Below are positions 16,166 through 24,081 of a stretch of 64,000 nucleotides of DNA, piece after piece. The notes under the pieces are model-generated. The model saw only the letters and a program-made list of their open reading frames with translations. It ran no database searches and was not told the origin of the DNA. The position numbers and the translations under genes are program-made. Numbering within the stretch: the first letter of the stretch is position 1; every line of letters begins with the position of its first letter. The DNA comes from SHWC01 sp050173345 (GTDB taxonomy: Bacteria; Pseudomonadota; Alphaproteobacteria; UBA828). The stretch spans positions 1 through 64,000 of the forward strand of contig JBFXKW010000005.1 in the NCBI GenBank assembly GCA_050173345.1, given 5' to 3'.

Positions 16166-18433
16166 TCAGGTGACGATGATGTTGTCCGTGAACAACGTGA
16201 TGCTAGTAGCATCGTCGACGAAAGCTACGTCCGAAATCCTGGCGAGATTGATGAAGTTGTCGCCGCCGCCATCGAGGTCCACCCGGATGCGGGTACCTCC
16301 GCCGGCGCCGTCGAAGTCGACGTACCCGTCGGTCACGGCATCCCCAAGATCCGCGCCGCCAAAGCTGCTCAGGATGTCGGCGATGTTGATGACATCGCCG
16401 CCGGAGCCGGGCGAATTGGTGTTGAAGCCGTTGATCGTATCGATGCCGCCCGTGTCGCCCGGTGCATAGGAGATGAGATCGCTCTGCCCGTCGGCTTGGA
16501 GATCGATGATGTCGGCCCCGGCGCTGCCGATGATCGTGTCGCTGCCGGTACCGTCGGAGATCGTGTCGGCACCGCCGCCGCCGTCGAGCGTGTCGTTGCC
16601 CGCGCCGCCGAAGAGCGTATCGGCGCCCCCGGCACCGTTGAGCACGTCATTGCCGTCATCGCCGTGGAGAATGTCATCGTCGGCGCCGCCGTTGAGCGTG
16701 TCATTGCCCGCGCCGCCGAACAGCGTGTCGTTGCCCGCGCCGCCGTTGATGGTGTCGTTGCCGCCGCCGCCGCTGATGACGTTGTCGCTGCCATCGCCTG
16801 TCAGCCTGTCGTCGAAGCTCGAACCGATGAGGTTCTCGAAGCCTGAGATGCTGTCGCCCTGGGCATGGCTGCCAGCACCACCTGCACTGTTGGTGTTGAG
16901 GTTGACGACGACGCCGGCGTTCGAGCCCTCGTAGCTCAGCGTATCGATCCCGCCTCCGCCGTCGAGCGTGTCCCCTCCGGCACCGCCGGTGATGGTGTCG
17001 TCGCCGTCTTGGCCTGAGATCGTGTCGTTGCCTGCGCCGCCATTGATGATATTGGCGTTGTTGTCGCCCTCGAGGTTGTCGGCATGGTCGGAGCCGATGA
17101 TGTTCTCGAAGCCAGAGAGCGTATCGTTGTCGGCGTCGCCGCCGCTGGCGGCCTGATCGCCGGTGCCGTCGTTGGCCACCGAATCATCGAGATCGACCGT
17201 CACGCCGAGGCTGGAGCCGGCATAGCTCACCGTGTCGTTACCGTTGCCGCCGTCGAGCGAGTCGGCGCCGGTGCCGCCGGTGATGGTGTCGTCGCCTTCA
17301 TTGCCGAAGATGGTATCGTCGCCCGCACCGCCATTGACCACGTCATTGCCCGGGCCGCCATTGAAGACGTCGCTGCCGGCGCCGAGGTTGACGACGTTGC
17401 TGCCGGTACCGTTGATGGTGACCGTATCGTCACCCGAGCCGGCGTTGATGACGTTGTTGCCGGTGCCGACCGTGATGGTGTCGTCGTTCGAGCCGGCGTT
17501 GACGACGTTGTTGCCGTCGCCGGCATCGATCAGGTTCGCGCCGTTGCCGGCATTGATCACGTCGTTGCCCGAGCCGGTCGTGATGGTGTCGGCGCCCGCG
17601 CCGACGTTGATGACGTTGTTGCCGTCGCCGGCATCGACTACGTTGGTGCCCTCGCCGGCATTGATCACGTCGTTGCCCGCGCCGGTCGTGATGTTGTCGT
17701 CGCCCGAGCTGACGTTGATGACGTTGTTGCCGTCACCGGCATTGATCAGGTTCGCGCCGTTGCCGGCATTGATCACGTCGCTGCCCGCACCGGTCGTGAT
17801 GGTGTCGGCGCCGGAGCCGGCGGTCACGTTGTTGTTGCCGTTGCCGGCGTTGATCACATTGGCGCCCTCGCCGGCCTTGATGACGTCGGCGCCGTCGCCG
17901 GTCGTGATCGTGTCGGCGCCGGAGCCGGTCGTGATGTTGTTGCTGCCGATGCCGAGGACGTTGATGGTGTTGGTGCCGGTCCCGGTGGTGACGATGGTGT
18001 TGCTGCCGCCGGCGTCGTTGATGATGTTGTCGCCGGTGCCTGCGTTGATGTTGTCGTTGCCGATGCCGGTCGTGATCGTGTCGTCGCCAGTGGTGGCGGT
18101 CACCTTGTTGGCGCCGTCGCCTGCATTGATCACGTTGTTGCCGGCGCCCGCGCTGATGATGTCGCCGCCGGAGCCGGTCGTGATCGTGTCGTTGCCGTTG
18201 GTGGTGGTCACGTTGTTGGCGCCGTTGCCGGCATCGATCCAGTTGTTGCCGTTGCCGGCCCTGATGATGTCGTTGCCATCGAGCGTGGTGATCGAGTCGT
18301 CACCGTTGCCGGTGGTGACCTGATCATTGCCGCCATTGCCGAAAACCGTTTGCCCGGTGAGACTCGTGCCCCTGATGATGTCGCTGCCTGCCGTTCCCTG
18401 AATGGTCGCGTCGGCTGATGTGATGTTGGCCAT
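16166..18433 (-). CDS. RTX-type calcium-binding beta-roll protein, probably type I secreted
   Basis: 755 aa, almost wholly 9-residue repeats. Residues ~30-356 contain 36 coils of a non-canonical type, alternating ITTGxGxDV and INAGxGxNV, with a higher-order 36-residue period. Residues ~357-401 and later blocks are canonical GGxGxDxLx repeats (for example INGGAGNDTISGQDGDDT). Two linkers contain LSYEGSNAGVVVNL-like and GFENLIGSSFDDRLTG-like segments. The C-terminal ~90 residues (FNTNSPGSGGDVINIADIL onward, ending in TSITLFTDNIIVT) resemble the type I secretion target domain. No N-terminal signal peptide, catalytic domain, or HlyB/HlyD genes nearby, so the exporter must be elsewhere. Likely a surface or matrix protein. 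Confidence 0.88.
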   Translation of the reverse strand: MANITSADATIQGTAGSDIIRGTSLTGQTVFGNGGNDQVTTGNGDDSITTLDGNDIIRAGNGNNWIDAGNGANNVTTTNGNDTITTGSGGDIISAGAGNNVINAGDGANKVTATTGDDTITTGIGNDNINAGTGDNIINDAGGSNTIVTTGTGTNTINVLGIGSNNITTGSGADTITTGDGADVIKAGEGANVINAGNGNNNVTAGSGADTITTGAGSDVINAGNGANLINAGDGNNVINVSSGDDNITTGAGNDVINAGEGTNVVDAGDGNNVINVGAGADTITTGSGNDVINAGNGANLIDAGDGNNVVNAGSNDDTITVGTGNNVINAGSGDDTVTINGTGSNVVNLGAGSDVFNGGPGNDVVNGGAGDDTIFGNEGDDTITGGTGADSLDGGNGNDTVSYAGSSLGVTVDLDDSVANDGTGDQAASGGDADNDTLSGFENIIGSDHADNLEGDNNANIINGGAGNDTISGQDGDDTITGGAGGDTLDGGGGIDTLSYEGSNAGVVVNLNTNSAGGAGSHAQGDSISGFENLIGSSFDDRLTGDGSDNVISGGGGNDTINGGAGNDTLFGGAGNDTLNGGADDDILHGDDGNDVLNGAGGADTLFGGAGNDTLDGGGGADTISDGTGSDTIIGSAGADIIDLQADGQSDLISYAPGDTGGIDTINGFNTNSPGSGGDVINIADILSSFGGADLGDAVTDGYVDFDGAGGGTRIRVDLDGGGDNFINLARISDVAFVDDATSITLFTDNIIVT
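17477..17908 (-). repeat. Four tandem 108-bp coding repeats within the RTX gene
   Basis: Residues 176-319 consist of four 36-residue units, each starting ITTG and containing INAG, a third coil and a fourth coil such as INVGAGADT. At DNA level, blocks such as GCCGGCATTGATCACGTCGT recur every 108 bp. The near identity suggests recent expansion by recombination or slippage. Confidence 0.85.
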
Positions 18434-18868
18434 TTGACTCCCCTGTCGTTCGGCCGAAACCGGGCGGCTCTAACCCCAGGCCGCCTCCCTCCGGATACCA
18501 TACGGATTCACTCCGATAGGCAAAATGTCAAAGGAAATTATCTGGTACACGGGCGCCCACTACTTGATCTCCGCAATGGCAAGCCGGACGACAGGAATCG
18601 GTCTCGCGCAAAAGCTTGACGGAGGGCTGCAAGCGACAGGAATCCAGGAGAAACTTGTCTCGGCCTGGGCCGGCTTCTCTATGGACCTATGGATAAGTAA
18701 CCAAGTTACTTTTCAGCACCCCGAGAAACCGCCGCCGCACGGCGCAAGCGGGCCTTCCCTCTCTTGCTTGTAGTCCCGTCGTGGCGTGAGCGAGGCGGCG
18801 CCCTTCCACGCCGTGGCCGAACCCCTATGATGGCGCCGCGGGCAGGGAAGACGGCCAGGGAGGGCGGC
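18434..18868. other. Non-coding, less GC-rich gap upstream of the RTX gene
   Basis: About 435 bp between two divergent genes. It is visibly less GC-rich than its surroundings between about 18490 and 18720. An open frame on the plus strand (18525-18773, 82 codons) lacks a convincing ribosome-binding site and recognisable features, so I do not call it. The region should hold the RTX promoter. Confidence 0.5.
18695..18711. promoter_or_regulatory. Perfect operator-like palindrome AAGTAAC-N3-GTTACTT
   Basis: Two perfect 7-bp arms around CAA. The size and spacing fit a dimeric winged-helix regulator such as an HxlR or MarR family protein. It lies about 260 bp upstream of the RTX start and 160 bp upstream of the hydratase start, so which gene it controls is unclear. 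Confidence 0.4.
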
Positions 18869-19657
18869 ATGACGCCTGAGGCGATCGACGAGGCGGTTTC
18901 CATTCTCGAGCGCGCGCGGCTCGAGGGCGGCGCGATCGAGGCGCTGCCCGAGCATTGCCGGCCGCGCGACGTGGACGAGGCCTATGCCCTCCAGGCTGCG
19001 CTCAACCAGCGCCTCGCGGCACAGCTCGGCCCGGTGGTCGGCCACAAGATCGGCTGCACCAACAAGCGCATGCAGGAATATATCGGGATCAACAGCCCGG
19101 CCTCGGGCTCGGTGCACGAGCGGATGGTGAAGCAGCTGCGCGGCGAGTTCCGCCATGGCGACCTCGTCCATCCCGGCGTCGAGTGCGAGATCGCGGCGCG
19201 GCTCTCGACCGCGCTGCCGCCGGCGCGCGCGCCCTACACCCGTGAGGCCGTGGCCGAGGCGGTCGATACGCTGATGCCCTGCTTCGAGATCGTCGATGCC
19301 CGCTTCAAGGACTTCCGCAACGCCGGCACGCCCAGCCTGATCGCGGACGATTTCTTCGATGTCGGCTGCGTGCTCGGCGCGCCGGTGGTCAATTGGCGCA
19401 AGCTCGACCTCGCGAAGCTCAAGGGCGAGATCACCATCAACGGCAAGCTGGTGTCGAGCGGGCTGAGCGGCGACGTGATGGGCCATCCGTTCGAGGCGCT
19501 GGCCTGGCTCGCCAACGAGCTGGCGCGGCGCGGCCGCGGCCTCAAGGCCGGCGAGTTCGTCACCACGGGCAGCATCTGCGACGTGATCTGGGTGAACCCC
19601 GGCGAGACCGCGATCGGCACCATCGAGAGCCTGGGCAGCATCACCGCGCGGTTCTAG
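18869..19657 (+). CDS. 2-keto-4-pentenoate hydratase family protein (MhpD/FAH superfamily)
   Basis: 262 aa from ATG 18869 behind AGGGAGGGCGG. Resembles MhpD/DmpE-type hydratases and 4-oxalocrotonate decarboxylases: GHKIGCTNKRMQEY near residue 60, HPGVECEIAARL (metal-binding Glu residues), and a C-terminal FVTTGSICDVIWVNPGE. These act in meta-cleavage of aromatic compounds, but no dioxygenase or other meta-pathway gene is adjacent, so the in vivo substrate is uncertain. Confidence 0.85.
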   Translation: MTPEAIDEAVSILERARLEGGAIEALPEHCRPRDVDEAYALQAALNQRLAAQLGPVVGHKIGCTNKRMQEYIGINSPASGSVHERMVKQLRGEFRHGDLVHPGVECEIAARLSTALPPARAPYTREAVAEAVDTLMPCFEIVDARFKDFRNAGTPSLIADDFFDVGCVLGAPVVNWRKLDLAKLKGEITINGKLVSSGLSGDVMGHPFEALAWLANELARRGRGLKAGEFVTTGSICDVIWVNPGETAIGTIESLGSITARF

Positions 19658-19737
19658 CCCCGGAAGCACGGCCCCACTCCCATCGGCGGCGCGCCGGAAC
19701 GCGAAAACGCACAGCGGCCTGTACCCGCCGCCGATGG

Positions 19738-20610
19738 CTACAAGAGTCTCTCACTCGGCAGCGCGGCCCGGATCAGCCGGCCGACCGCGATCATCTCGGG
19801 GATCAGGGCGGCGAAAGCATCGAGCGTCTCGGCGAGGCCGGCCGCCTCTGCCGGGGGCTGTGCGCCGCCGCGCTCATCGAGCGCTTGGCGCGCCGCCGGC
19901 AGGAGCGTCGCGATCTCGGCATCCGCCGCCCGGCGATAGGCCGCCGCCGCGTCCCTGACCGCGCCGAGCCTGAACGCCGGCTCCAGCCGGTCGGGCAGCA
20001 GCGCGAGCAGGCCCGGCCAATGCGCGAGGTGCCGGTAGAGGCTCGGCGTCACCGCGCCGGCGGCCGGCTGGTCGAAGCCGGCGAGGCTCGCGAGCCGGAC
20101 GGAGACCTCGGGCGGAATCGCAGCGGCCGGCAGGAGCGGCGGCAGCGGCGGGATCGCCGGCCTGACCGGGCGGCGCGGCCGGCCCTCGCCGGGCACGGTG
20201 GGCGCGACCGGCGGCGCCTCGCGCCGGAGCAGGCCGATGATCAGCCGCGCCGCCACCAGGTTGATCGGGTTGGCGCGGTCATAGCCCGCGAGCACCGCCT
20301 CGACCGGCGGGCGGTCCGCCGCGTTCAGCCCGGCCATGCGCCATTCGGCGGCACGGATCGGCGCGACCGGCGGCAGGAGCGCCGCCTCCGCCAGCCGGGC
20401 CGCGGCGTCCGGGATCGCACCCGACGCGAAGGCCGGGCGCAGCGCCGTCCACGCCCAGGGCAGCACGCCCTCGCGGGTGGCGAGGTGGCGGTAGATCAGC
20501 GCGACGAAGGGCACCCGCGCGAAGGCGCGCAGCTCGCCATAGATCACCGCGATCTCGCCGCGCGCGTCCGCCTCGGCAAGCTCCGGCAGCTTAGCCTCGA
20601 ACCCGGCCAT
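19738..20610 (-). CDS. DehI-family (group I 2-haloacid dehalogenase-like) protein
   Basis: 290 aa with two related all-helical halves joined by a Pro/Arg-rich linker. The N-terminal half has GEIAVIYGELRAFARVPFVA, ATREGVLPWAW and ANPINLVAARLIIGLL. The C-terminal half has LPPLLPAAAIPPEV and SLYRHLAHWPGLLALLPD, matching the DehI pattern. In my hand comparison the water-activating Asp (Asp189 in the Pseudomonas enzyme, as remembered) is Leu191 here, so dehalogenase activity is doubtful. DehI enzymes act on both D- and L-2-haloacids. The family call is moderately sure; the function is not. Confidence 0.65.
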   Translation of the reverse strand: MAGFEAKLPELAEADARGEIAVIYGELRAFARVPFVALIYRHLATREGVLPWAWTALRPAFASGAIPDAAARLAEAALLPPVAPIRAAEWRMAGLNAADRPPVEAVLAGYDRANPINLVAARLIIGLLRREAPPVAPTVPGEGRPRRPVRPAIPPLPPLLPAAAIPPEVSVRLASLAGFDQPAAGAVTPSLYRHLAHWPGLLALLPDRLEPAFRLGAVRDAAAAYRRAADAEIATLLPAARQALDERGGAQPPAEAAGLAETLDAFAALIPEMIAVGRLIRAALPSERLL

Positions 20611-20677
20611 GGCTCCCCTGCCGCTCCCCGCTTCTCTCGCCTATGATGCGCGCGCAACATAGACCGAGACGCACGCC

Positions 20678-21175
20678 ATGACGAACCAGCCTTCGCCCCG
20701 CATCGTCCAGGCGCGGCCGATCGACGCGGCGCGCTTCGCACCCTACGGCCAGCTCCTCGAAATGCCGGAGAACGGCGCGCGGCAGGATTACGCGGCCAGG
20801 CTCGACGCGACCGCCTCGGGCCTCCGGCCGAACCTCGCCGTGGTGCGCGCCGAGCCGCGGGCCATGCCGCTGACCTTGAAGGCGATGGAGCGCCACCCGT
20901 CCTCGTCGCAGGCGTTCATGCCGCTCTCGGCGGCGCGCTATCTGGTGCTGGCCTGCCCGAGCCGGCCGGACGGCGCGCCCGACCTCGACCGGCTCGACGC
21001 CTTCGTCTGCACCGGCCGGCAGGCGATCAACTATGACCGCGGCACCTGGCACCACGGCATAACCACGCTCGACGAGCCCGGCACCTTCGCCATGTTCATG
21101 TGGGACGAGAGCAGTGAGCGCGACACCGAATGGTCGCGTGTCCCCGACTCGGTGCGGATCGTGGTCAGGGCATAG
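20678..21175 (+). CDS. allA: Ureidoglycolate lyase
   Basis: 165 aa, close to the usual family length. Converts ureidoglycolate to glyoxylate and urea in purine (allantoin) catabolism. The AllA pattern is clear: MPLTLKAMERHPSSSQAFMPL followed by RQAINYDRGTWHHGITTL, including the active-site His pair in TWHH. The rest of the allantoin pathway is not in this window. Its 3' end overlaps the convergent oxygenase-like gene by 11 bases. Confidence 0.88.
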   Translation: MTNQPSPRIVQARPIDAARFAPYGQLLEMPENGARQDYAARLDATASGLRPNLAVVRAEPRAMPLTLKAMERHPSSSQAFMPLSAARYLVLACPSRPDGAPDLDRLDAFVCTGRQAINYDRGTWHHGITTLDEPGTFAMFMWDESSERDTEWSRVPDSVRIVVRA

Positions 21176-21806
21176 GCTTCGTTTCGTCCTGCCGCATGCC
21201 GATGCTGTAGCGCTCGGTCGGGATGTCGGCGAGCGCGTGGAACGGCCGGTCGGTGCGGCCGAACAGCCCGGGCGCACGCAGCAGGATAAGGTCGCCGGGC
21301 GCGGCCGGCAGCGGGCGCGGCTTGGCCCCGGCGCGGTCGTCGCAGACGTAGAAACGCCCCGCGCCGCTCAGCGGCAGGAGCGCGACGAGGCCGACATAGC
21401 GCCGATGGTCGCGGTGCGGCGAGATGCCGGCCGAGCCCGCCGCGTAACGCTGCACCACGAGGTCGTTGATCGCGAACTCACGCGCGAACGGCGGCGGCTC
21501 GATCATGGCAAGCCCCTCCTGCAGCGTCTTCGTGGTCGCGCGCATCAGGGCGAACAGCGGGCTCGCTTCGGGGATATGCGTACAGATATGGAAATCCTGC
21601 CGAACCAGCCGCGCTCCCTCGCCGACCTCGGGCCGCGCCGTCCGGTAGTCGAGCGCGCGGGCCTCGGCCAGCAGCGCCGCGCACGCCGCCGCGCCGAGGA
21701 ACGGCAGGGCAACGGCGTCCTCGCGTTCGAGCCGCACGATCGCCGCCGCCACCGCCTCGGCCGGCGCGACGATCGCGGCCGGGATGCCGTCATCCGATCG
21801 CAACAT
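21165..21806 (-). CDS. 2OG-Fe(II) oxygenase-like cupin-fold protein
   Basis: About 213 aa from MLRSDDGIPAAIVAP; a longer start at 21878 is possible but less likely. Likely iron ligands are His and Asp in SPHRDHRRYVGLV and the distal His in DRPFHALADI, followed by an Arg (RYSIGMR) that could bind 2-oxoglutarate. GRFYVCDDR and APGDLILLRAPG fit the jelly-roll strands between them. The substrate is unknown. No small-molecule biosynthesis genes adjoin it. Confidence 0.65.
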   Translation of the reverse strand: MLRSDDGIPAAIVAPAEAVAAAIVRLEREDAVALPFLGAAACAALLAEARALDYRTARPEVGEGARLVRQDFHICTHIPEASPLFALMRATTKTLQEGLAMIEPPPFAREFAINDLVVQRYAAGSAGISPHRDHRRYVGLVALLPLSGAGRFYVCDDRAGAKPRPLPAAPGDLILLRAPGLFGRTDRPFHALADIPTERYSIGMRQDETKPMP

Positions 21807-21915
21807 GCCGGCATCATAGCCGGACGCCGAGCGCGGCAATCCGTCGCGTCTCGACAGCGCACCGCGCGGCGTTACCATCCCGGCCAGACCCGTTCCGTCC
21901 AGGGATCCTGCACAG

Positions 21916-22662
21916 ATGATGCTTCGCGATGCCCTCGCGCGCCAGGGCCAGCTCCTGTTCCGCTGGCGCAGCTTCCTGCCGCTCGTGCTCCTGCCGCTGC
22001 TCCTGGTCGCGTTCTACCACACCGGCACCATCGAGCCGGCCTTCGGCGCGGCCGTGGAGCATGGCTGGGACGGCTTTTGCGTCGTCATCGGCTTTCTCGG
22101 CCTCGCCTTGCGCTGCGCCATCGTGGGCTTCGCGCCGTCCGGCACCTCGGGGCGCAACACCCGCGAGCAGCGCGCCGACGCGCTCAACACCACGGGCCTC
22201 TATTCGCTGGTGCGCCACCCGCTCTATCTCGCCAACTTCGTGATGTTCGTCGGCATGACGCTGATGGTGCAGGTCTGGTGGTTCACCGTGATCGGGGTGC
22301 TTGCCTATTGGCTCTACTACGAGCGCATCGCGGCCGCCGAGGAGGCGTTCCTCGAACGCAAGTTCGGCCGCGCCTATCGCGACTGGGCCAGGCGCACGCC
22401 CGCCTTCGTGCCGCGGCTCAAGGGCTGGCGGCGGCCCGCCCTGCCGTTCTCCTGGCGCACCGTGCTGCGCCGCGAGCACCACGGCTTCTTCCTCCTCGTC
22501 ACCGTCTACACGCTGATCGAGCTGGTCAGCGATTCGGTGGCCGAGCGGCATTGGCACCTCGAGCAGAACTGGCTCGCCTTCTTCCTGGCCGGCGCCGTCA
22601 CCTTCCTGATCGTCAACCAGATCAAGAAGCGCACCCGGCTGCTTCATGTGCCGGGGCGCTGA
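21916..22662 (+). CDS. Isoprenylcysteine carboxyl methyltransferase (ICMT)-family membrane methyltransferase
   Basis: 248 aa integral membrane protein with at least five hydrophobic segments. The SAM-binding signature of the ICMT/PEMT superfamily appears as GLYSLVRHPLYLANFVMFVG and, after the next helix, YYERIAAAEEAFLERKFGRAY. The residues after ~190 add two further helices. Bacterial members methylate lipids or small hydrophobic substrates at the membrane; which one cannot be told here. Confidence 0.82.
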   Translation: MMLRDALARQGQLLFRWRSFLPLVLLPLLLVAFYHTGTIEPAFGAAVEHGWDGFCVVIGFLGLALRCAIVGFAPSGTSGRNTREQRADALNTTGLYSLVRHPLYLANFVMFVGMTLMVQVWWFTVIGVLAYWLYYERIAAAEEAFLERKFGRAYRDWARRTPAFVPRLKGWRRPALPFSWRTVLRREHHGFFLLVTVYTLIELVSDSVAERHWHLEQNWLAFFLAGAVTFLIVNQIKKRTRLLHVPGR

Positions 22663-22762
22663 GGCGCTCACGCCGTAGATTTCGCACGCTCGTCCCTGTT
22701 TGGCCCGGCCGCGCTGTGCTACATACGGTCGTAGAATTCCGACCGGCCACGAGGCATGGGCG

Positions 22763-24019
22763 ATGAGCGAGAGCGGCGATCCGATCAGGCGGCGGCAGAG
22801 CGTCGGGGTAGAGGTCGGCGGCGTCCGGATCGGCGGCGGTGCGCCGGTCGTGGTGCAGTCCATGACCAACACCGACACCGCCGATCCCGAATCGACCGCG
22901 GCCCAGGTCAAGGCGTTGGCGGATGCCGGCTCCGAGCTGGTGCGGCTCACCGTCAACACCCACGAGGCCGCCGCCGCCGTGCCGCGCATCCGCGAGCGGC
23001 TCGATGCGCTCGGTTGCGACGTGCCGCTGATCGGCGACTTCCATTACAACGGCCATACGCTGCTCAGCGAGTACCCGGCCTGCGCCGAGGCGCTCGCCAA
23101 ATACCGCATCAACCCCGGCAATGTCGGCTTCCGCGAGAAGAAGGACCGGCAGTTCCAGACCATGATCGAGGTCGCGCTGAAGCACGACAAGCCGGTGCGC
23201 ATCGGGGTCAACTGGGGCAGCCTGGACCAGGAGCTGCTCGCCCACCTGATGGACGAGAACGGCAAGCAGCCGAAACCGGCGCCCGCCAGCACGGTGATGC
23301 GCGAGGCGATCATCGCGTCCGCGCTCAACTCGGCCGGCTTCGCCGAGAAGCTCGGGCTCGGCCGCGACCGCATCGTGATCTCGTGCAAGGTGAGCCAAGT
23401 GCAGGACCTGATCGCGGTCTATGACGCGATCGCGGCGCGCTGCGACTATGCGCTGCATCTCGGGCTCACCGAGGCGGGCATGGGCTCGAAGGGCATCGTT
23501 GCCTCGACCGCCGGGCTCGCCGTCCTGCTGCAGCGCGGCATCGGCGACACCATCCGGGTCTCGCTGACGCCCGAGCCGGGCGGCAGCCGGGCGCAGGAGG
23601 TGATCGTCGCGCAGGAGATCCTGCAGACCATGGGGCTCCGCTCGTTCACGCCGCTGGTCTCGGCCTGCCCCGGCTGCGGCCGCACCACCTCGACGGTATT
23701 CCAGGAGCTGGCCGACCGCATCCAGGGCTATGTGCGCGCCAAGATGCCGGTCTGGCGCCAGGAGTTCGAGGGCGTCGAGACCATGCAGCTCGCCGTCATG
23801 GGCTGCATCGTGAATGGACCGGGCGAGAGTAAGCACGCCAATATCGGCATCTCGCTGCCCGGCACCGGCGAGGCGCCGTCGGCGCCGGTCTTCATCGACG
23901 GGCGCAAGGCCATGACCTTGCGCGGCCCCGGCATCGCCGAGGATTTCCAGAAGATCGTCGACGACTATGTGCGTAACAAGTACCCGCGCCGGGACGCCGC
24001 CAAGCCGGCCGCGGAATAG
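22763..24019 (+). CDS. ispG: 4-hydroxy-3-methylbut-2-en-1-yl diphosphate synthase (IspG/GcpE)
   Basis: Sixth step of the MEP isoprenoid pathway: converts 2-C-methyl-D-erythritol 2,4-cyclodiphosphate to HMBPP with a 4Fe-4S cluster. 418 aa from ATG 22763. The TIM-barrel part begins VVVQSMTNTDTADPEST. Cluster ligands are Cys302 and Cys305 (SACPGCGRT) and Cys348 (GCIVNGPGE), with the conserved Glu nearby. A 6-bp inverted repeat (CGGTCG/CGACCG) lies about 20 bases upstream of the start. Confidence 0.95.
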   Translation: MSESGDPIRRRQSVGVEVGGVRIGGGAPVVVQSMTNTDTADPESTAAQVKALADAGSELVRLTVNTHEAAAAVPRIRERLDALGCDVPLIGDFHYNGHTLLSEYPACAEALAKYRINPGNVGFREKKDRQFQTMIEVALKHDKPVRIGVNWGSLDQELLAHLMDENGKQPKPAPASTVMREAIIASALNSAGFAEKLGLGRDRIVISCKVSQVQDLIAVYDAIAARCDYALHLGLTEAGMGSKGIVASTAGLAVLLQRGIGDTIRVSLTPEPGGSRAQEVIVAQEILQTMGLRSFTPLVSACPGCGRTTSTVFQELADRIQGYVRAKMPVWRQEFEGVETMQLAVMGCIVNGPGESKHANIGISLPGTGEAPSAPVFIDGRKAMTLRGPGIAEDFQKIVDDYVRNKYPRRDAAKPAAE

Positions 24020-24081
24020 CCGCGACGACGCTCCTTCGACGGTGCTAGGCGAAGCCGGCGCATCGGCCTAAAGTCTATTCG

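Noticed and set aside
17477..17908. Regular 108-bp repeats considered as a CRISPR array
   Set aside because: They are in frame, encode RTX coils and have no spacer-like unique segments.
18525..18773. 82-codon plus-strand open frame before the hydratase gene
   Set aside because: No recognisable family, no good ribosome-binding site, and overlaps the operator-like palindrome.
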